From Ceratotherium simum simum (taxonomy: Eukaryota; Chordata; Mammalia; Perissodactyla; Rhinocerotidae), in assembly GCF_000283155.1 (NCBI RefSeq), contig NW_004454179.1, positions 6,215,068-6,279,067 of the forward strand: a DNA stretch of 64,000 nt, written 5' to 3'. Positions 1-12,422 of this stretch are shown here, piece after piece (position 1 is the stretch's first letter; every line of letters begins with the position of its first letter). The position numbers and the translations under genes were made by a program. Under the pieces are notes generated by a model. That model was not told the origin of the DNA and searched no databases. It worked only from the letters and a program-made list of their open reading frames with translations.

Positions 1-152
1 GTGTCGTAGCTGCACATCCTTCTAGTTGCTGTATGTGGGACTCGGCCTCAGGATGAACGGAGAAGTGGTGCCTCGATGCGCACCCGGGATCCGAATCCGG
101 GCCGCCAGCATCGCAGCGCGCGCACTTAACCGCCAAGCCACAGGGCCGGCCC
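1..152 (-). repeat. ERE1 SINE, cut by window edge
   Basis: This is a tRNA-derived SINE of the equine ERE1 type in reverse orientation; its 5' head (GGGCCGGCCC on the minus strand) ends near 152. The internal segment GCTGTATGTGGGA and the tRNA-like B-box region (GGATCCGAATCC on the plus strand) are visible. The A-rich 3' tail lies outside the window, so only one side can be seen. CpG decay is moderate. Confidence 0.93.
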
Positions 153-2561
153 AAATATTCTATTACTTGTGACCACAAGATATCAACATCGGGACCATTT
201 CCTTCTCTTGTCACTAGAAGCAACTTCATCAAGTGAGGAATTACTCAGCCTCCTGTCTGTTCCTCTTCTCTGAATTTGATATCCTGTCCATCATTTGAAC
301 ACTAGTAAAAGCTAGAATCCTATTCAATCTAATCTCAAAGTCATGGTATCAGCTCTATCACTTCATTTTTTCCTTTTTAAGGATGGGTAAAGTTTCTTTC
401 CTGAATTTTATTCTTGTGACACCAACCAAGGCATATGGGATTGCAGGTTGGGAGGGAGGGAAACAGCATTTTGTCCACAAATGTTAGGTTGGAAGAACTG
501 GTTTAATCTTAACATCTTAGAGAAAGTTGCCAATGGTTGCAAAAATCTTCCTTCTAGAAAAAACTGTCTTCATTTTCCTTTCTGTGGGCCTTTAAGCCTC
601 TTGAGGCAGGTTTTTGTTTTTTGGGTTTTTTTTAATGCTTTTGTAAAAGCTTCTACTGAGGTAGATTGGAGGCTCTGACGCAAGGCCTCTTAATCTAGAG
701 TGATAAAAAAGCATTAGCAGTTGTGAAACCCTTGAAAATGTATGCTAAATTTTGACTGTATGTTTGGGAGTGCATGTTTCTGGAGAAAGACTTCAGATAT
801 TATGTCAGATCCTCAGTCTCTAGTACCTGCACAGTGCCTGGCATGTAATAGATGCTTAATAAATATATGAATAAGAGAATGAGAGAATGAATGAATGAGA
901 CGCCCTTAGAAACACTGAGAATGCCCAGAGTAGTAAGTTATCTGACACCAGGAAACAATGGTGTCAGAGAAGCCAAGAAAGAAAAGACTTCAAGAAAAGA
1001 GAATGGTTAAACTATCATGTGTTAAAGAAAGGTCAAGTCAGATAAGGCCTGAAAAGTGCTCAGTGGATTTAGAAATAAAGTGATAGCTGGAGACTTTTAA
1101 AACTGGTGGTTTCAGTTAGGGTAAAAAATATTGCAGTTTGTTGAAGAACAAATAGGAGTACAAAGTAAGGAACAGTGTGTAGAGACAAATTTTCATGAAC
1201 TACGTCTGTGAAAGGGAAGCAAGAAACAGAATGGAAAAGAACAAGTTGCTGCAGGAAGGTTTTATTTTTTTCTTCTAATATAGAAAAGACCTGAGAATAC
1301 CTAAATGCCAACACGAAGGAGCCAGAGATAAGTAAAGAAGCCAAGGTCCTAAGGAGCAGGATTGGGAAGGGATCCAGAGCCTTGGACCAGAAGAGGGTCA
1401 CCTTTTCCATTGTGAAAGGAGGGAAGGAAGGACGGATACCAATGAAGTACGTTTGAAGATTTGGTGGCACTAATTTAAGAAAGATTCTATCTTATGGTTT
1501 CTATTTTCTCTGAGAAAATGGGAGGTAAAATGATCTGCTGAGAATGAAGGAGTGTAGGGGTTGGTGGACATAACGGGAAAGGTCTTATGTAAGCAGGAGT
1601 TTAAAATAGCTCCTGTGGAGAATGAGAAACAGGGAAGAATTGCCAGGCAAAGTCACAAACATAAATCTGTTGTGTTACTAGTTTTCTCCAAAGTGTGATT
1701 TTTCTCCAGGAAGTCTTTTAAGCAGAAAGGGGTTTCTAAGAAAAATCCCTACTCACCAGAGGTTACCTTCTCTCTTGAAATTGAGTAACTTAAATTCAGG
1801 TTCAGAATTGCGGTGGAAATATCATTTAGGTGAGTATTATATACAGAAACTATGGTGGATCTGATATTAAAGGTAAGAAGTTATTAGTGTTATTTTAAAT
1901 ACTAAAAAATAAAAGTTTGCCTTTTTAAGTACCTAAGAATGGCAATGGGAAAGATTTTTGTACAGGGAAACAAAAAACATCATCAAAACAATGCCCTAAA
2001 ATAACCACTTGAAGAGCCCCACAGGTAGGCCCATGAACTGGAGCAATCAGCTCTCAAGAGCTCTCAAAAGCTTTATCACTTCAAGTGATGACGTCAGGGT
2101 CAACAAATCCATGGCAAAAAGAGGGACATTTAGAAAGAAATCCAGAGGAAAAACTGATTAGAGTGACTGTTCTCAAGAGATGAAAGACTCTCTCTTGTCT
2201 ACTCCCTTGCTGATAAAGCCAAATTCAGTCTCTTTTCAGTAGTTACCTGGTCATCAGGCAGAGGTGATACGTCATGTTCAACCCCCAAATTGATGCATAT
2301 TCTCTCTTGAGTTTTTCTTCTCCCTCTGGCTAGAGACACCCAGAAGCAGCTGGTGGCATTAAATACCTAATCATTGTTACTTCCCTCTATGTTTCCTGGC
2401 TTGCCTGGAAACCTATCAGGAGGGTTAGTTACTGAACCAAGGGCTAAGAAGAGTACTTTAAACATTCTCCATCTAGACCTCCAAACCTACTCTGTCCCTA
2501 AAAGAGCTCAGCAGTCCAAGTATGGAAGCAGAGAAGACAGCTGGTTTGGAAGGTAGTCTAA
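153..2561. other. unassigned intergenic or intronic DNA
   Basis: No coding exon, RNA gene or well-defined repeat was recognised here apart from the short LINE-2-like 3' end at about 815-880. The open frames seen (for example 448-678 and 1069-1470 minus) are short, lack domain signatures and have no supporting splice or start context. Confidence 0.5.
815..900 (+). repeat. LINE-2 or MIR 3' end with GAAT repeat
   Basis: The segment contains CAGTGCCTGGCATGTAATAG followed by TGCTTAATAAATATATGAAT, which is the usual 3' end shared by L2 and MIR elements. It runs into a short GAAT/GAGA simple repeat at about 870-900. Which of the two families it belongs to is not resolvable from so short a piece. 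Confidence 0.65.
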
Positions 2562-2795
2562 AGTAGTAGTTAAGAGCATGGTTTCTAGGGGCAAACTACT
2601 TGGGTTCATATTCTAGGGACACCACTTAGTAGTAGAAACCTGGCTTTAGTTTCCTCATCAGCAAAACGGAAATAATAATAATGCCTATCTCATAGGGCTT
2701 TTACGAAGATTAAAGGAAACAATCCAGGTAAACTTAGAAAAGTGTTTGGAATACAGTAAGCATACAGTATATGTTAGCTATTATTATCATTTCTG
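2562..2795 (+). repeat. MIR SINE
   Basis: Nearly full-length mammalian-wide interspersed repeat. It shows the head (TAGTTAAGAGCATGG), the conserved core (GTTTCCTCATCAGCAAAA, then ATAATAATGCCTATCTCATA) and the tail resembling AATACAGTAAGCATACAGTA. Its divergence fits an ancient element shared by all mammals. Confidence 0.88.
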
Positions 2796-3002
2796 ACCTA
2801 GGGTTGGGTTTTATTGGGTAGGTACAACAGAAGGACAAGAGTACAGGAGTGTAGTGGTTATGAAGTGATGGGAAGTGAAAAGTAGAAGAAACTGATAGGG
2901 AAAGAGTAGCACAGTCAAAGGCTTGGCTTAAAGCTGAAGCATAGATGCACTGGAAGTCATTCAGTTAGGAAGCTGGAAAAATGGGCAGAACGTAGAAGAG
3001 TT

Positions 3003-3240
3003 TATTTTCAGCTTTTAAAGATTTTATTTATTTATTCCCCCCCCCCCCCAAAGCCCCAGTAGATAGTTGTATGTCATAGCTGCACATCCTTCTAGCTGCT
3101 GTATGTGGGACGCGGCCTCAGCATGGCCGGAGAAGCGGTGCGTCGGTGCGCGCCCGGGATCCGGGCCCAGGCCGCCAGCAGCGGAGCGCGCGCACTTAAC
3201 CGCTAAGCCACGTGGCCGGCCCTATTTTCAGCTTTTAAAG
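3003..3240 (-). repeat. ERE1 SINE with perfect 18-bp target-site duplication
   Basis: ERE1 in reverse orientation occupies 3021-3222. The identical 18-bp sequence TATTTTCAGCTTTTAAAG flanks it at 3003-3020 and 3223-3240. The A-rich tail reads on the plus strand as ATTTTATTTATTTATT followed by a 12-13 C run. The perfect duplication marks a comparatively recent insertion. The frame 3067-3255 is just the antisense of this SINE. Confidence 0.96.
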
Positions 3241-5929
3241 GTGAAGCTGACATAAACGATGACAAGGTCCAGCGAGTGGGTGGCTTTGCAGAAAGGTAAA
3301 AGCCACTGAATTAAGATCAAGCAGCTGAGAGGCCAGGATATTGGCTGGATTATCCACATGGAATTTTAACTCACCAGGCTTAAAGGTGGGACTTAGGGAA
3401 GGGAGAGAAAATCTAAGTCAGGTACCAAAGTCTTCGGTGAATGAAAGGAAATGATTGAGAAGGACATATATGGACAGGAAGGACCAGAAAGTGATACAAT
3501 CAGATTGTATGAGCATGTATACAGATCAGAACTGGGGAATGTGGAAGCCGACCGCTCCTCCTGATCCCAACTGAAGCTACTTGGTGGGAAAAGACCACAG
3601 AGCCAAGGCTGCTAAATACCTTGCAATGCTTAGGAAAGTCTAGTACAGTGATGAACTGTCCTATCCTATGTTAATTCTGTCCCTGTTGAGAAACGCAGCC
3701 ACCAAATTATTTAGAGTGCTTCTTCAAAGGAGCCTGGCTATCCAAGGTATAACAGTTCTATGAAGCCCCTCTTCCCATTTTAACATGCTCTCCAGACCTT
3801 GGGAAGGATCACTTATGTCTCTCTCCACCCTGCACATACTTTCATCACAGTACAGTCCATTCTTCATCACATTTATACGTTTAAATGTCACTCTCACATA
3901 GGTACTTCCAGGGCTGTGGCAAGGTGTAGTCATCTTTTCATGTCTATGTAACCCTATGTAGGCACTTAAGAAACGTTATTTGTTAAACAAGAGACTTCTC
4001 ACAGCCACCAAATTAGGAGGCAGAGCATAAAAAGAATATTCCACCTATGAAAATGAGCCATCAAGCCTTTAAGCTTTTGACTATAAAAAAAGAATGATTT
4101 TCTAATAAATATTAGAAAGAAAATGCAATATTTCTTCACCAACTTGTAGGATAACATTTCTGAATACCTCATATTAAAGGAAGACAAGGCTGAGATCTCA
4201 AAAGAAAAAAATCAAGATTTGAAGAATAAAGTTGTTAGTGAACTTGGAATATCCTTTACCTTCTATATACTGAACTAAAAATAACAATGGATTAGCAACA
4301 TTCCGTTTGTATTCCCTGTTCTCCAAAAACTTTTCAAAGATTTACTTGCCCTAGAGTTTAAATGAGATGCTTATAAATTCACTTTTGCTGTAGGTAAATA
4401 ATAATATGAAAGGGTTTTAAAATTTTGTTTCTGGTCTTCCTTTCAAGTGTCCCATGCCTTTCTGCTTTTATTATTTTGAGATTCTCTCCAAATGTCAAAT
4501 TTTCCAACACCTGTATCTGATATAAATTCTTAAATACGTGGAAAAAGTACACAAAAAAAAGTGAATATATCTTAGCATTTCAGCCTAGATGAATTCACAG
4601 TCGGCAGGGTGCAGGGGAGAGGTTTACTGTGGTTTATTTATAGGGAAAGAGAAAGATGGAGGAAAAAGGTATAGAAATAGTAGAAACTTTAAAGAAAAAC
4701 AATTTTGAGGTAATGCAAAGCACCACCATTAGAAACAAAAAAATTCTTTAGTTATTGAACTCAAAGAACCTTTTTGCTCCAAACTTAATAATAAATATCA
4801 CTTCTCCTTCAGTTCTGCACACCTTTAAAGGAATAAGCCTTTAATCAATAAGCATAAACTTCTGTGAAAACCTCATAAGATGAATTATTTTATTTGGACT
4901 CATAAAATAATTTCCTGTAGGCCCTTATTCTCCTTTGGGTTTGAGGATTCAGGAAAGTATACATTTATACAGTCTGTGCAGGAAAATAAGTACTCAGAGA
5001 AGTGAACACTATTCCCTTCTCATTATTGCATAGGCAGTAACTTATATGGGAATAAAAACTATGTTTTCTGTGAAAAAGGGCCCTGAGAAAAGTAAACTGA
5101 TAGTGGAAATTCAGAGAAGCTAGTGGTTTATGTTCATTCAGTAAAAACGTGCTGTAATGTGGTACAGAGTTTTATTTTAGTGGCAGAAATTTTAGTAGCT
5201 ATGCAAATTACTTTACTCCTGTACTTAGTCTTTAAAAGTTGGGTATACAGGCACATAGGCTTTCCAGAATTCTGCAGGGAAAATTCTAGCTATAGTCATA
5301 TTTAAAAAAAATCAAAAGGATTTTGAACATTCTGGATCTATCCATCATGAATATAAAATAATTGCCTGTATCTCAAGTTTAGATAGACCATCGTGTTGTT
5401 TGACGTTAAGATATCTTTTGTTGATTTTCTAAAATCCTTTTCTGATGATAACCTCACACATTGTTGGCTTTTCTGGCCACAGCAGAACACTTAGCTGATT
5501 ATGGCCACAGAACAGTCTTCAGCCCTAAAACAATTCCTGTGCCCCCTTCCTGTGCTAACTGAAAGTATAGACCTCATCAGACATACTATAAATATAGTTG
5601 AGATAATTTCTTTAGTTACATTATCTTACACTTGCCCACCCCAAAACTTCAACACTTTTCTGCCCATTCACACAGTTTTAAAATATCTTTCAATTATAGT
5701 TTATTTTCATCATTCATAACTCAGACACATTTAATACTATTTGTACATTTGGAAGGATGGTATGCTTAATCACCTCTAAGATACTAATAAAAATTCAATG
5801 AAGACAGCAAATAACATTTTCCCAACTTTTGTTAAAATGAAAATCTTTACATATGAAACTGTGTTCCTACGCTTTAGCCGGTTTAAAAACTACAACCAGT
5901 TCGATTCCTTGTTAAAAAGTCTATATGCC
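3241..5929. other. unassigned DNA
   Basis: AT-rich sequence with scattered short frames (for example 3724-3933 minus, 3999-4187 minus, 5123-5305, 5501-5719). None has a recognisable domain. No CpG island or clear repeat family was recognised. Confidence 0.45.
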
Positions 5930-6215
5930 AGCATTTCCAATTCTTTTTTTCCTGAGGAAGATTCACTCTGCGTTAACATCCATTGCCAATCTTCTACTTT
6001 TTTTTTTTTTTTTTTTGCTTAAGGAAAATTAGCCCTGAGCTAACATCTGTGCCAATCTTCCTCTACTTTGTATGTGTGACACCGCCACAGCATGATTGGT
6101 GAGTGATGCAGGTCCCTGCCCAGCATCCGAACCCGCGAACCCAGGTCACTGAAGCAGAACGCGCGGAACTTTAATCACTCGGCCATGGGGCTGGCATCCG
6201 CAGCATTTCCAATTT
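5930..6215 (-). repeat. older ERE2-type SINE with target-site duplication
   Basis: A reverse-orientation tRNA-derived SINE with two copies of the GAGCTAACATC...GCCAATCTTC tail motif and a T run at 5998-6016, ending near the tRNA-like head at about 6180-6200 (GGCCATGGGGCTGGC). Near-identical flanks AGCATTTCCAATT occur at 5930-5942 and 6202-6214. It is more diverged than the ERE1 copies. Confidence 0.85.
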
Positions 6216-6424
6216 TACCAGCCCTCTTCAAAGAACAAAATGTACCCCACACTTGATGACAATCAACAACAGTGAGCAGAAAAGATGTTTGGAAAGAAAG
6301 ACCAGTTTTATAACGGTTCTCTTCTGAATGCAAAAAATGTTAGCATGATATTTTTGCACTGTCAAATTCAAGTCAAACAATTTTTTTAAAAAGTTGTATT
6401 TGTAATATAATATGAAAGATTTGC

Positions 6425-6560
6425 TTAATTCATTCAGCAAATATGTACTGAGTATTTACTGCATGCCAGGCATTGTTTTGGGTATTGAGATTCAGAGGTG
6501 AAAAAGACAGACATGGTTCCTATTTTTCCACTACCAAGAGACTTATGTTTCATCTTGAAT
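6425..6560 (-). repeat. LINE-2 3' end, reverse orientation
   Basis: The run from ATTCATTCAGCAAATATGTA through GCATGCCAGGCATTGTTTTG to the segment ending about 6560 is the reverse complement of the L2 3' terminus. Only the last part of the element is present. Confidence 0.75.
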
Positions 6561-6904
6561 CATTTACATTAAAAAATACAGACCCCAGCAATAAAATGTT
6601 ATAAAATCATAGGTGTCATAGAATAGGGGTTGAAAAGGAGTTCAGAGATTATCTGCTGTATGTCATCAATTCCAAGTTGCACATTATTTTACATTTTGAC
6701 ATCTCCGAAGTCAGCCACATCTTACAATGTGGTCATACCAGGCAGCAATCGAGATGGAGTTGTTACCGCTGCACTTGTGCATTAAAACTTACAGAACGAG
6801 TGTCAGGGGCTTGGAAGAAAATCTGGGAGACAATGGTGAAAGGTGCCCTTTTAAGGATTCTTGATAATTCAAGATTCAATAAAATATAATCGTTCAAAGT
6901 GTTC

Positions 6905-6990
6905 TTACAGGAGAGGAAAATGAAATTCAGAGAGGTTAAATGACTTGCCCTAATTCACAAAGCAGGGTAGGTAGGACTACAGGCCACATT
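6905..6990 (-). repeat. MIR fragment
   Basis: GAGAGGTTAAATGACTTGCC followed by an AATTCACAAAGCA segment matches the antisense of the MIR core. It is short and diverged. Confidence 0.7.
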
Positions 6991-7059
6991 TGAGTTCCAT
7001 TCTCATTCTTCTTCTACCAAAGTCTTCAGTTATATGGAAGGAAAGGCTCTAGAACGTGG

Positions 7060-7245
7060 CTCTAGTTTGGGGACCATGGGCAAGGAACTTAATCTCTCTT
7101 TGCCTCAGTTTCTCCATCTGTAAAACAGCAAGTTTTATAGACCTAACTCATGATGTTACTGTAAGTATTATGTGAGATAATGAATGTATAGGACTTAACA
7201 TAGAGATTGGCATATTGTAAGTGCTCTGTAAAAGTGAACTATTTG
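7060..7245 (+). repeat. MIR SINE
   Basis: The region contains GCCTCAGTTTCTCCATCTGT and later GTGAGATAATGAATGTATAG and a TGTAAGTGCTCTGTAAAAG tail, all in MIR order. The first part of the element is diverged. Confidence 0.82.
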
Positions 7246-8600
7246 ATATCAAACTTTACACTTGGTAGGAAATTATTCAAAGTGATCATCAATTATCCCA
7301 CAAATATTGCTCATTATATGAAGCCCACATCTAGTTATTTGACTAAAACAGTAGAAAACTAAATAGACTGGCCAAAGGTTTGAAATGATTAATACAATAA
7401 AAATTTCCACCTTAACAATACTTTGTCCAGGACCAAATGGTACTGTGCCAAGAACCCAACAGACCTACCTGCAAGAAACCACACAAAAAGTAAGAATTGA
7501 GGCCATCTATAACCATCAAGTTACTAAGTACCCTAATGTGTACAAATGCCTTTATAAACACAATCTCAAATAACACATAAACAAGGAAAAGTATTTAAAA
7601 TGTATAGACAGATCATTTATTTTTGTTTTCTTTCAAATACTATCACAACTGTATATATTAATACTAGTACAAGAACCACAAGTTTTGGAGGTTAAAACGT
7701 ACCACAGGGAGACATGATTTGGCCAGAAGAGTAAGAGTGATAACTGTTTATGATTTATATATTACTTTATATATCGCAAAGCACTTTCTCATCCATTACC
7801 AATTCAGTGCTTTACACATAATACGTAATTATATAAACAAATCCCAGGTGCTTTCTAATGTCATTTTATTTTCTGTTCAAACAATAGAATGTTCAGAGAA
7901 TGGACAAATATCTACATTTCTTTTTTTCTTTTTTAAGCCTTTCTAAGTCAGCTCTTCTAATTTTGAGAGTTTAAGTGAAAATTCAAATTATAACAAGCCT
8001 ATATTATGTAGAGTCAACCTATTTTAAATATTAGTTTCCATATTGTTTTATAAAAATAGTAACATATTTCAGGCAAATAAAAATGGTTTCAACTGTGATA
8101 CTGAATCCAACAGATATACAGTCAAGCACTTATAATTTTAACTACTAGGAAATGTTAATGAATCAACTCACATTTGTTCCGGTTTCACTCGATGTCAAAA
8201 CCTACAGGACACCCTGCAGAAAAGAGAACTAATTCAAATTAATAATTCTATACCTAGAATTACTGTATTTTTATTAGCTTCCGGCAATTAAAGCCTTATC
8301 AGGAGGTACAATTCTGATGTCTTCATGTTTCATCATGACAAGTGCGCAGTAGCAAAGTACAATTTTCTGAATATTTTAAGTATTAGCCTATTTTCTCATA
8401 CCAATTATTTTAAAAGAATGTTTTGTTAAAATCTCACAAGCACAACATGTTATCCAAATTTAAACCTTAAAAGAAAACCACCACACGACTCAACATGCAA
8501 ACTTTCCCTATTAATTCTGAAACTTAAAACTAACACTATTAGTTTGCTCGTTTGGGATTTTAAATAAACCATCACATATTGCACTATACACATCCTAGAT
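7246..8600. other. unassigned AT-rich DNA beside CpG island 1
   Basis: No exon or named repeat recognised. The stretch is AT-rich, and base composition changes sharply to GC-rich at about 8620. If the island promotes leftward transcription, this would be the first intron or exon of that unit, but no splice-supported reading frame is visible. Confidence 0.4.
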
Positions 8601-8619
8601 ATTTTCGAAGATCAAAGTC

Positions 8620-9320
8620 TACCAGTGAGTATGGTTGGGTCGGCAGGGAAGAGCTCTATGGCCAACTCTGAGCGCCCCAGTGTGAGGAGCATCTCGGCGG
8701 AAATGACCAGGGACCAGGTTCCAGTGGGGCGGCAGCTCGACGCTGCACTTAACGAGGCGCCCCCGATCCTCGGCCGCCCGGTTGCCACCAGCTCGCCCCA
8801 CCTTTCTCTGTCCTAGCCTCTGGCCCGCCCCTTTCTCCCAGGCCAGCCACCGCACTGCCCGCCCAGCTCCAGGACTGAGAGGAGTGACGGGAACAAAAAC
8901 CCGGCATACAAAAAAGGCCCGGGGAGGAAGCCAGCCCCACCCTGCCAAGAGGAGCGCTTCCTCCAGAAAAACTTGGAGGCAAGTTAACAGGAAGGGCAGA
9001 GGCGGCGCAGTTCCTAGGATCGTTTGCAGTACCCTGCCGCCCAGCAGTCTCAACCTTTGTCCTTTGACAGGCCTCCTCGAAGCCCCAAGCTCTGAGCGCT
9101 TTCCGGGCAACTCTTGACTCGATCTCCATTACGGTCCCTGACTGGTGGCAGCCATGATATTTACATCCGGGTATTTCGAGGAGCGTCGGCCAGAATCTCC
9201 CGGAAGTGACGCGAGGGCGGAGGGATCCGCGTTCGGCTGAGGGAGACTGAGGTGAAGGGGCTCCCGGAAGCGGGTCCGGTAGGCACGATGGCGGTGGCGG
9301 GGCGAGGTTGGGGACCTTAC
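8620..9320. promoter_or_regulatory. CpG island 1, probable promoter with first exons
   Basis: A 700-bp GC-rich, CpG-rich island in otherwise AT-rich DNA, with no TATA box apparent. It contains an ETS-type site CCGGAAGTGA at 9200-9209 directly followed by CGCGAG, and YY1-like ATGGCGG at 9288-9294 (plus) and ATGGCTGCC at 9147-9155 (minus). These suggest a housekeeping, possibly bidirectional promoter. On the plus strand an ATG at 9288 opens a short frame that reaches a GAG|GTTGGG sequence; that donor is weak. On the minus strand ATG at 9155 encodes only eight residues before a stop. Blocks of it recur inverted in the island at 48443-49238. I do not recognise the gene. The large overlapping frames here (8619-9110 minus, 8749-9486 minus, 8782-9117 plus) run on both strands and are judged stop-poor GC artefacts. 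Confidence 0.8.
9200..9209 (+). promoter_or_regulatory. ETS/GABP-type site in CpG island 1
   Basis: CCGGAAGTGA is a consensus ETS-family (GABPA/ELK) site, followed at once by CGCGAGG. Such sites are typical of TATA-less CpG promoters and often mark the space between two divergent start sites. Function is inferred from sequence only. Confidence 0.6.
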
Positions 9321-9329
9321 AAGAACCAA

Positions 9330-12300
9330 GTCCTTGTAACACTTTTAACCGGTCAGAAATTGTGCTTAACGCCAGCATTGCCATGCCATTTAATCCTTTC
9401 TTCACAACAGCCGCAGGAGAAAGAAATATCAGTTCCATTTTATATACGGGGGAACTAAGGCTAAGAGAGGGCCAGTGATTGATCAAAGATAATAGAGCCA
9501 GTATTTAGTGGAGCTCGTCTGATCCCGTTAGTTTGGATGCAAAACCTGTGCTTTAAACCTCCTCCGTGGTGCTTCCGTTTAGAAAAGTCCAAACCCCTGG
9601 TGCTTATGTTTGCTTTCAGCTCAGCATCCTGTTGCCCAGGGAGTGAGGCCAAGTCACAGCCACTGTGCTTATTATGGTGGACACAAGGCCGAACTGTGTG
9701 CACGGGTCACCTTCGCTAACCCGATGACCCGGAATTTCACTTGGTTTCCTACTCCTTGACTCTGCACAGGCAGAGTTCTTTTTTCTGTCACAGCGCAGGT
9801 TAACTGAGGAAACTGAAATTGGCGCTTACTTTGTTGGGCTCTGGGAAACGTTTAAAACTGTCAGGCGCCTGTAAATTCAGGACTGTTGAGAAAACTCGAG
9901 GCCTGACACCGTCAGCAATACAGTCTCTGGCCTTAACAAAGGACTGACAATTATTATCTTGGACTTTCTACCAAACCAATTATGTTTCCTCTGGTTTCCA
10001 TTTCTTTAGATTACAACTGAGAACCAAGCCTTTGATTTTATGTCTACGGTAACCAGCCCTCACATAACAAAGTGTGAATAACCACTAAGGTCATATTTTT
10101 GTAAAAACAAATTATGCATAGGAAAAAACACTAACAAATACATCAAAATTAACTGATAATATTTGAAGAGTGGCCATTTAATGCTTTCATTTCTTTTATT
10201 TTCTTTTCCTTCTACTTTCTATTTTCCATATCTGCTACAGAAAAATAAATTGACCATGGTACAACATGGCATGTTGTCACATTTTGACAAATGACAGTCC
10301 TTGATACGAATCACTTAGAGGAATCCTGTTTGCTTGGAAAAGTGTTGGGTTTTTGTAAGGGTGTTACAATTTGGGGTCAACAATTGTCATGGGAAAAATG
10401 AAGCATATGAGTAAAAAATTGATGTTTTTCACACACTTTTGTTTAAAAATATACTACAATCAAAGGTTTTTCGTCTTAAAAAAGATGGGAGGGAAATTTG
10501 GGGCACTTGAAATTATGGAGAACAAATATAGAAAGCTATTTTTATTCTTTCTTTGGGGTACAGCTTTAAGCAATTTATTTCAGACTCTGTAAAATAAAGG
10601 CTTCATTCTCTATTCTACCCCTATATTCCATTTCACATTATTGCTTTTCAGTGACCTCTCAAGCAGTGGCACAGCAAGAAATACACTGAAAAGGTAGAAG
10701 AGAAAAATGAGAAGAGATCAGGGGAAGAAGAAAATGTAGAGGAATAAAGGAAGATGCTGATATTGGGGTTGAGGTTACTTTGGAATTCCAAGCTAGCATG
10801 TAGCAACCTTCTCATCCAAGTCATGGCACAAGACCAGTTGCCCACTCAAAGGTAGATTTACATATACAATATTTCCACTCATATACTCAGCACCCACTAC
10901 AACTCTTACCGAAATTCACGTTTATACTCCTACAAATCAGACATACATTTTAACAAAACTTGGAGTGATTGAATAATAAGAAATATAAAGTCAAATCCCA
11001 TAGTTTTCCCTCTTACCATGTCATTCATTAATCCCATAACTGGATATTGAACTGGAAGTTTGCCATCAGCATTACAGCGCAACAACTATGAAACAACCAA
11101 GTGAGGTCCTGACAAGATGCATATTTTCAAAGGAAATATCTATATGTTAGTCTGGGTCCTCTGAGAAGCAGTTGTTAAGATGAGATTAAATGTGCAAGAA
11201 TTTTATTAGAGGAAACACCTGTGAGAGAGAATGGAGAGGGAGCCAGGGGATGCTGGAAGCGCTATCAGACTGTGATGCAAGTCTGAAACAGAGTGAAGGA
11301 AATCGGGACTGGGGTGGGAGGGATTGTCCTAAACTACTGTACAGTCTAAGGAAGATTCAACAAGGCTGTTGGGAACCCTCAAGCAAAAATTCAGAGGAGT
11401 GTTCCTAGGAAAGAGCCTGTTTTATTATCTGTGCTGCACTCAGTCATTGACTGGAGGAGCCCATGGGATACTTGAGCCTTGGTGCAAATGTGGCAAAGGA
11501 TTTCAGAGTGCAGCTTCTGGGGCCCTTGGTCAGTTTTGCTCCCGGTGTTTGGTAACCACAATCCAAGAAGTGTTTTTCAATTATTGGAACTTTTTACCAG
11601 TTTCAAGGCTTAAGAAGATTTTGAAAGAGATGATTTCATGAGGAGGAGTTTTGGAGAGAGCCATTGTTATGCTTCCCCTCTCCTGTTTGAGTCTAATGAG
11701 TGGAGCTTCAGTGGCACTACTCAGCGAGCTTGATATGTGTCCCCTGGGTTTTGAGAAGTACAGTAGCATTTGACTCACATCTTGGAACTCCCAAGGGTAG
11801 GAGAAACAGCCAGTGAGAAGTTTTGGCAGAGGAGAAAAGGAGAGTGGCTGTATCGGGATCAGCTGTCACTTCCATAGTTTGTCAGGGCAAATGATGTTTG
11901 AGTGTTTGTCGGGCACCAGATGTGGGCCACATGAGAGAAAGAGAAAGCTGGCATGAAGTCTTTTTGACTCTTGCCCAAGAGGACTGCCTGGAAGGGAGGT
12001 GAGACTCCAACAAAAAGAATCTGTGTGGTGTGGATTATTAGAAAATCTAGAGCTATAGTTGGAGCGGTAACTGGGGGAATAGAATACATTGCCCATCTAG
12101 GGTGACCAACTTGTCCAAGTTTGCCTGGAACTCTCCCTGTTTTACTATCAAAAGGCCTGAGTCCCAGGAACCCCTCAGTCCCAGGCGGTTCAGGATGGTT
12201 GATCATTCTATGTGTCACAGGAGTTGCAGTCAGAAGGCGCCCAAGCAGGGAGCCTTCAAGAACCCAAAAAATCATACTTGAGAGTGAGAATCAAGTTGGA

Positions 12301-12422
12301 GTATCAAGCAGGTCCAGAATATGTGAAGCCAGCTTATGATGATGTCAGTGTTAAAGTGGATTTTATCAGAGGATAATTGGAAAATGACAGTGAAGCAGGA
12401 TCTTCTCCACACTTTCCTTTTG
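9330..12422. other. unassigned DNA downstream of CpG island 1
   Basis: No convincing exon was found. The segment at about 11150-11640 (starting GTCTGGGTCCTCTGAGAAGC) has the feel of an old LTR or other interspersed repeat, but I cannot name it. Frames at 11369-11641 plus and 11859-12275 minus have no recognised domain. Confidence 0.4.

Noticed and set aside
1069..1470. A 133-aa minus-strand frame as a membrane protein
   Set aside because: Leucine/phenylalanine-rich because it reads the complement of a purine-rich stretch; no known family, start context or conservation evidence.
8619..9486. Long overlapping frames (163 aa and 245 aa minus; 111 aa plus) in CpG island 1 as genes
   Set aside because: They overlap in several frames on both strands, have no recognisable domain and are expected where stop codons are rare because of high GC content.
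11859..12275. A 138-aa minus-strand frame as a gene
   Set aside because: No domain; overlapping 76-aa frame in another phase; likely old repeat DNA.
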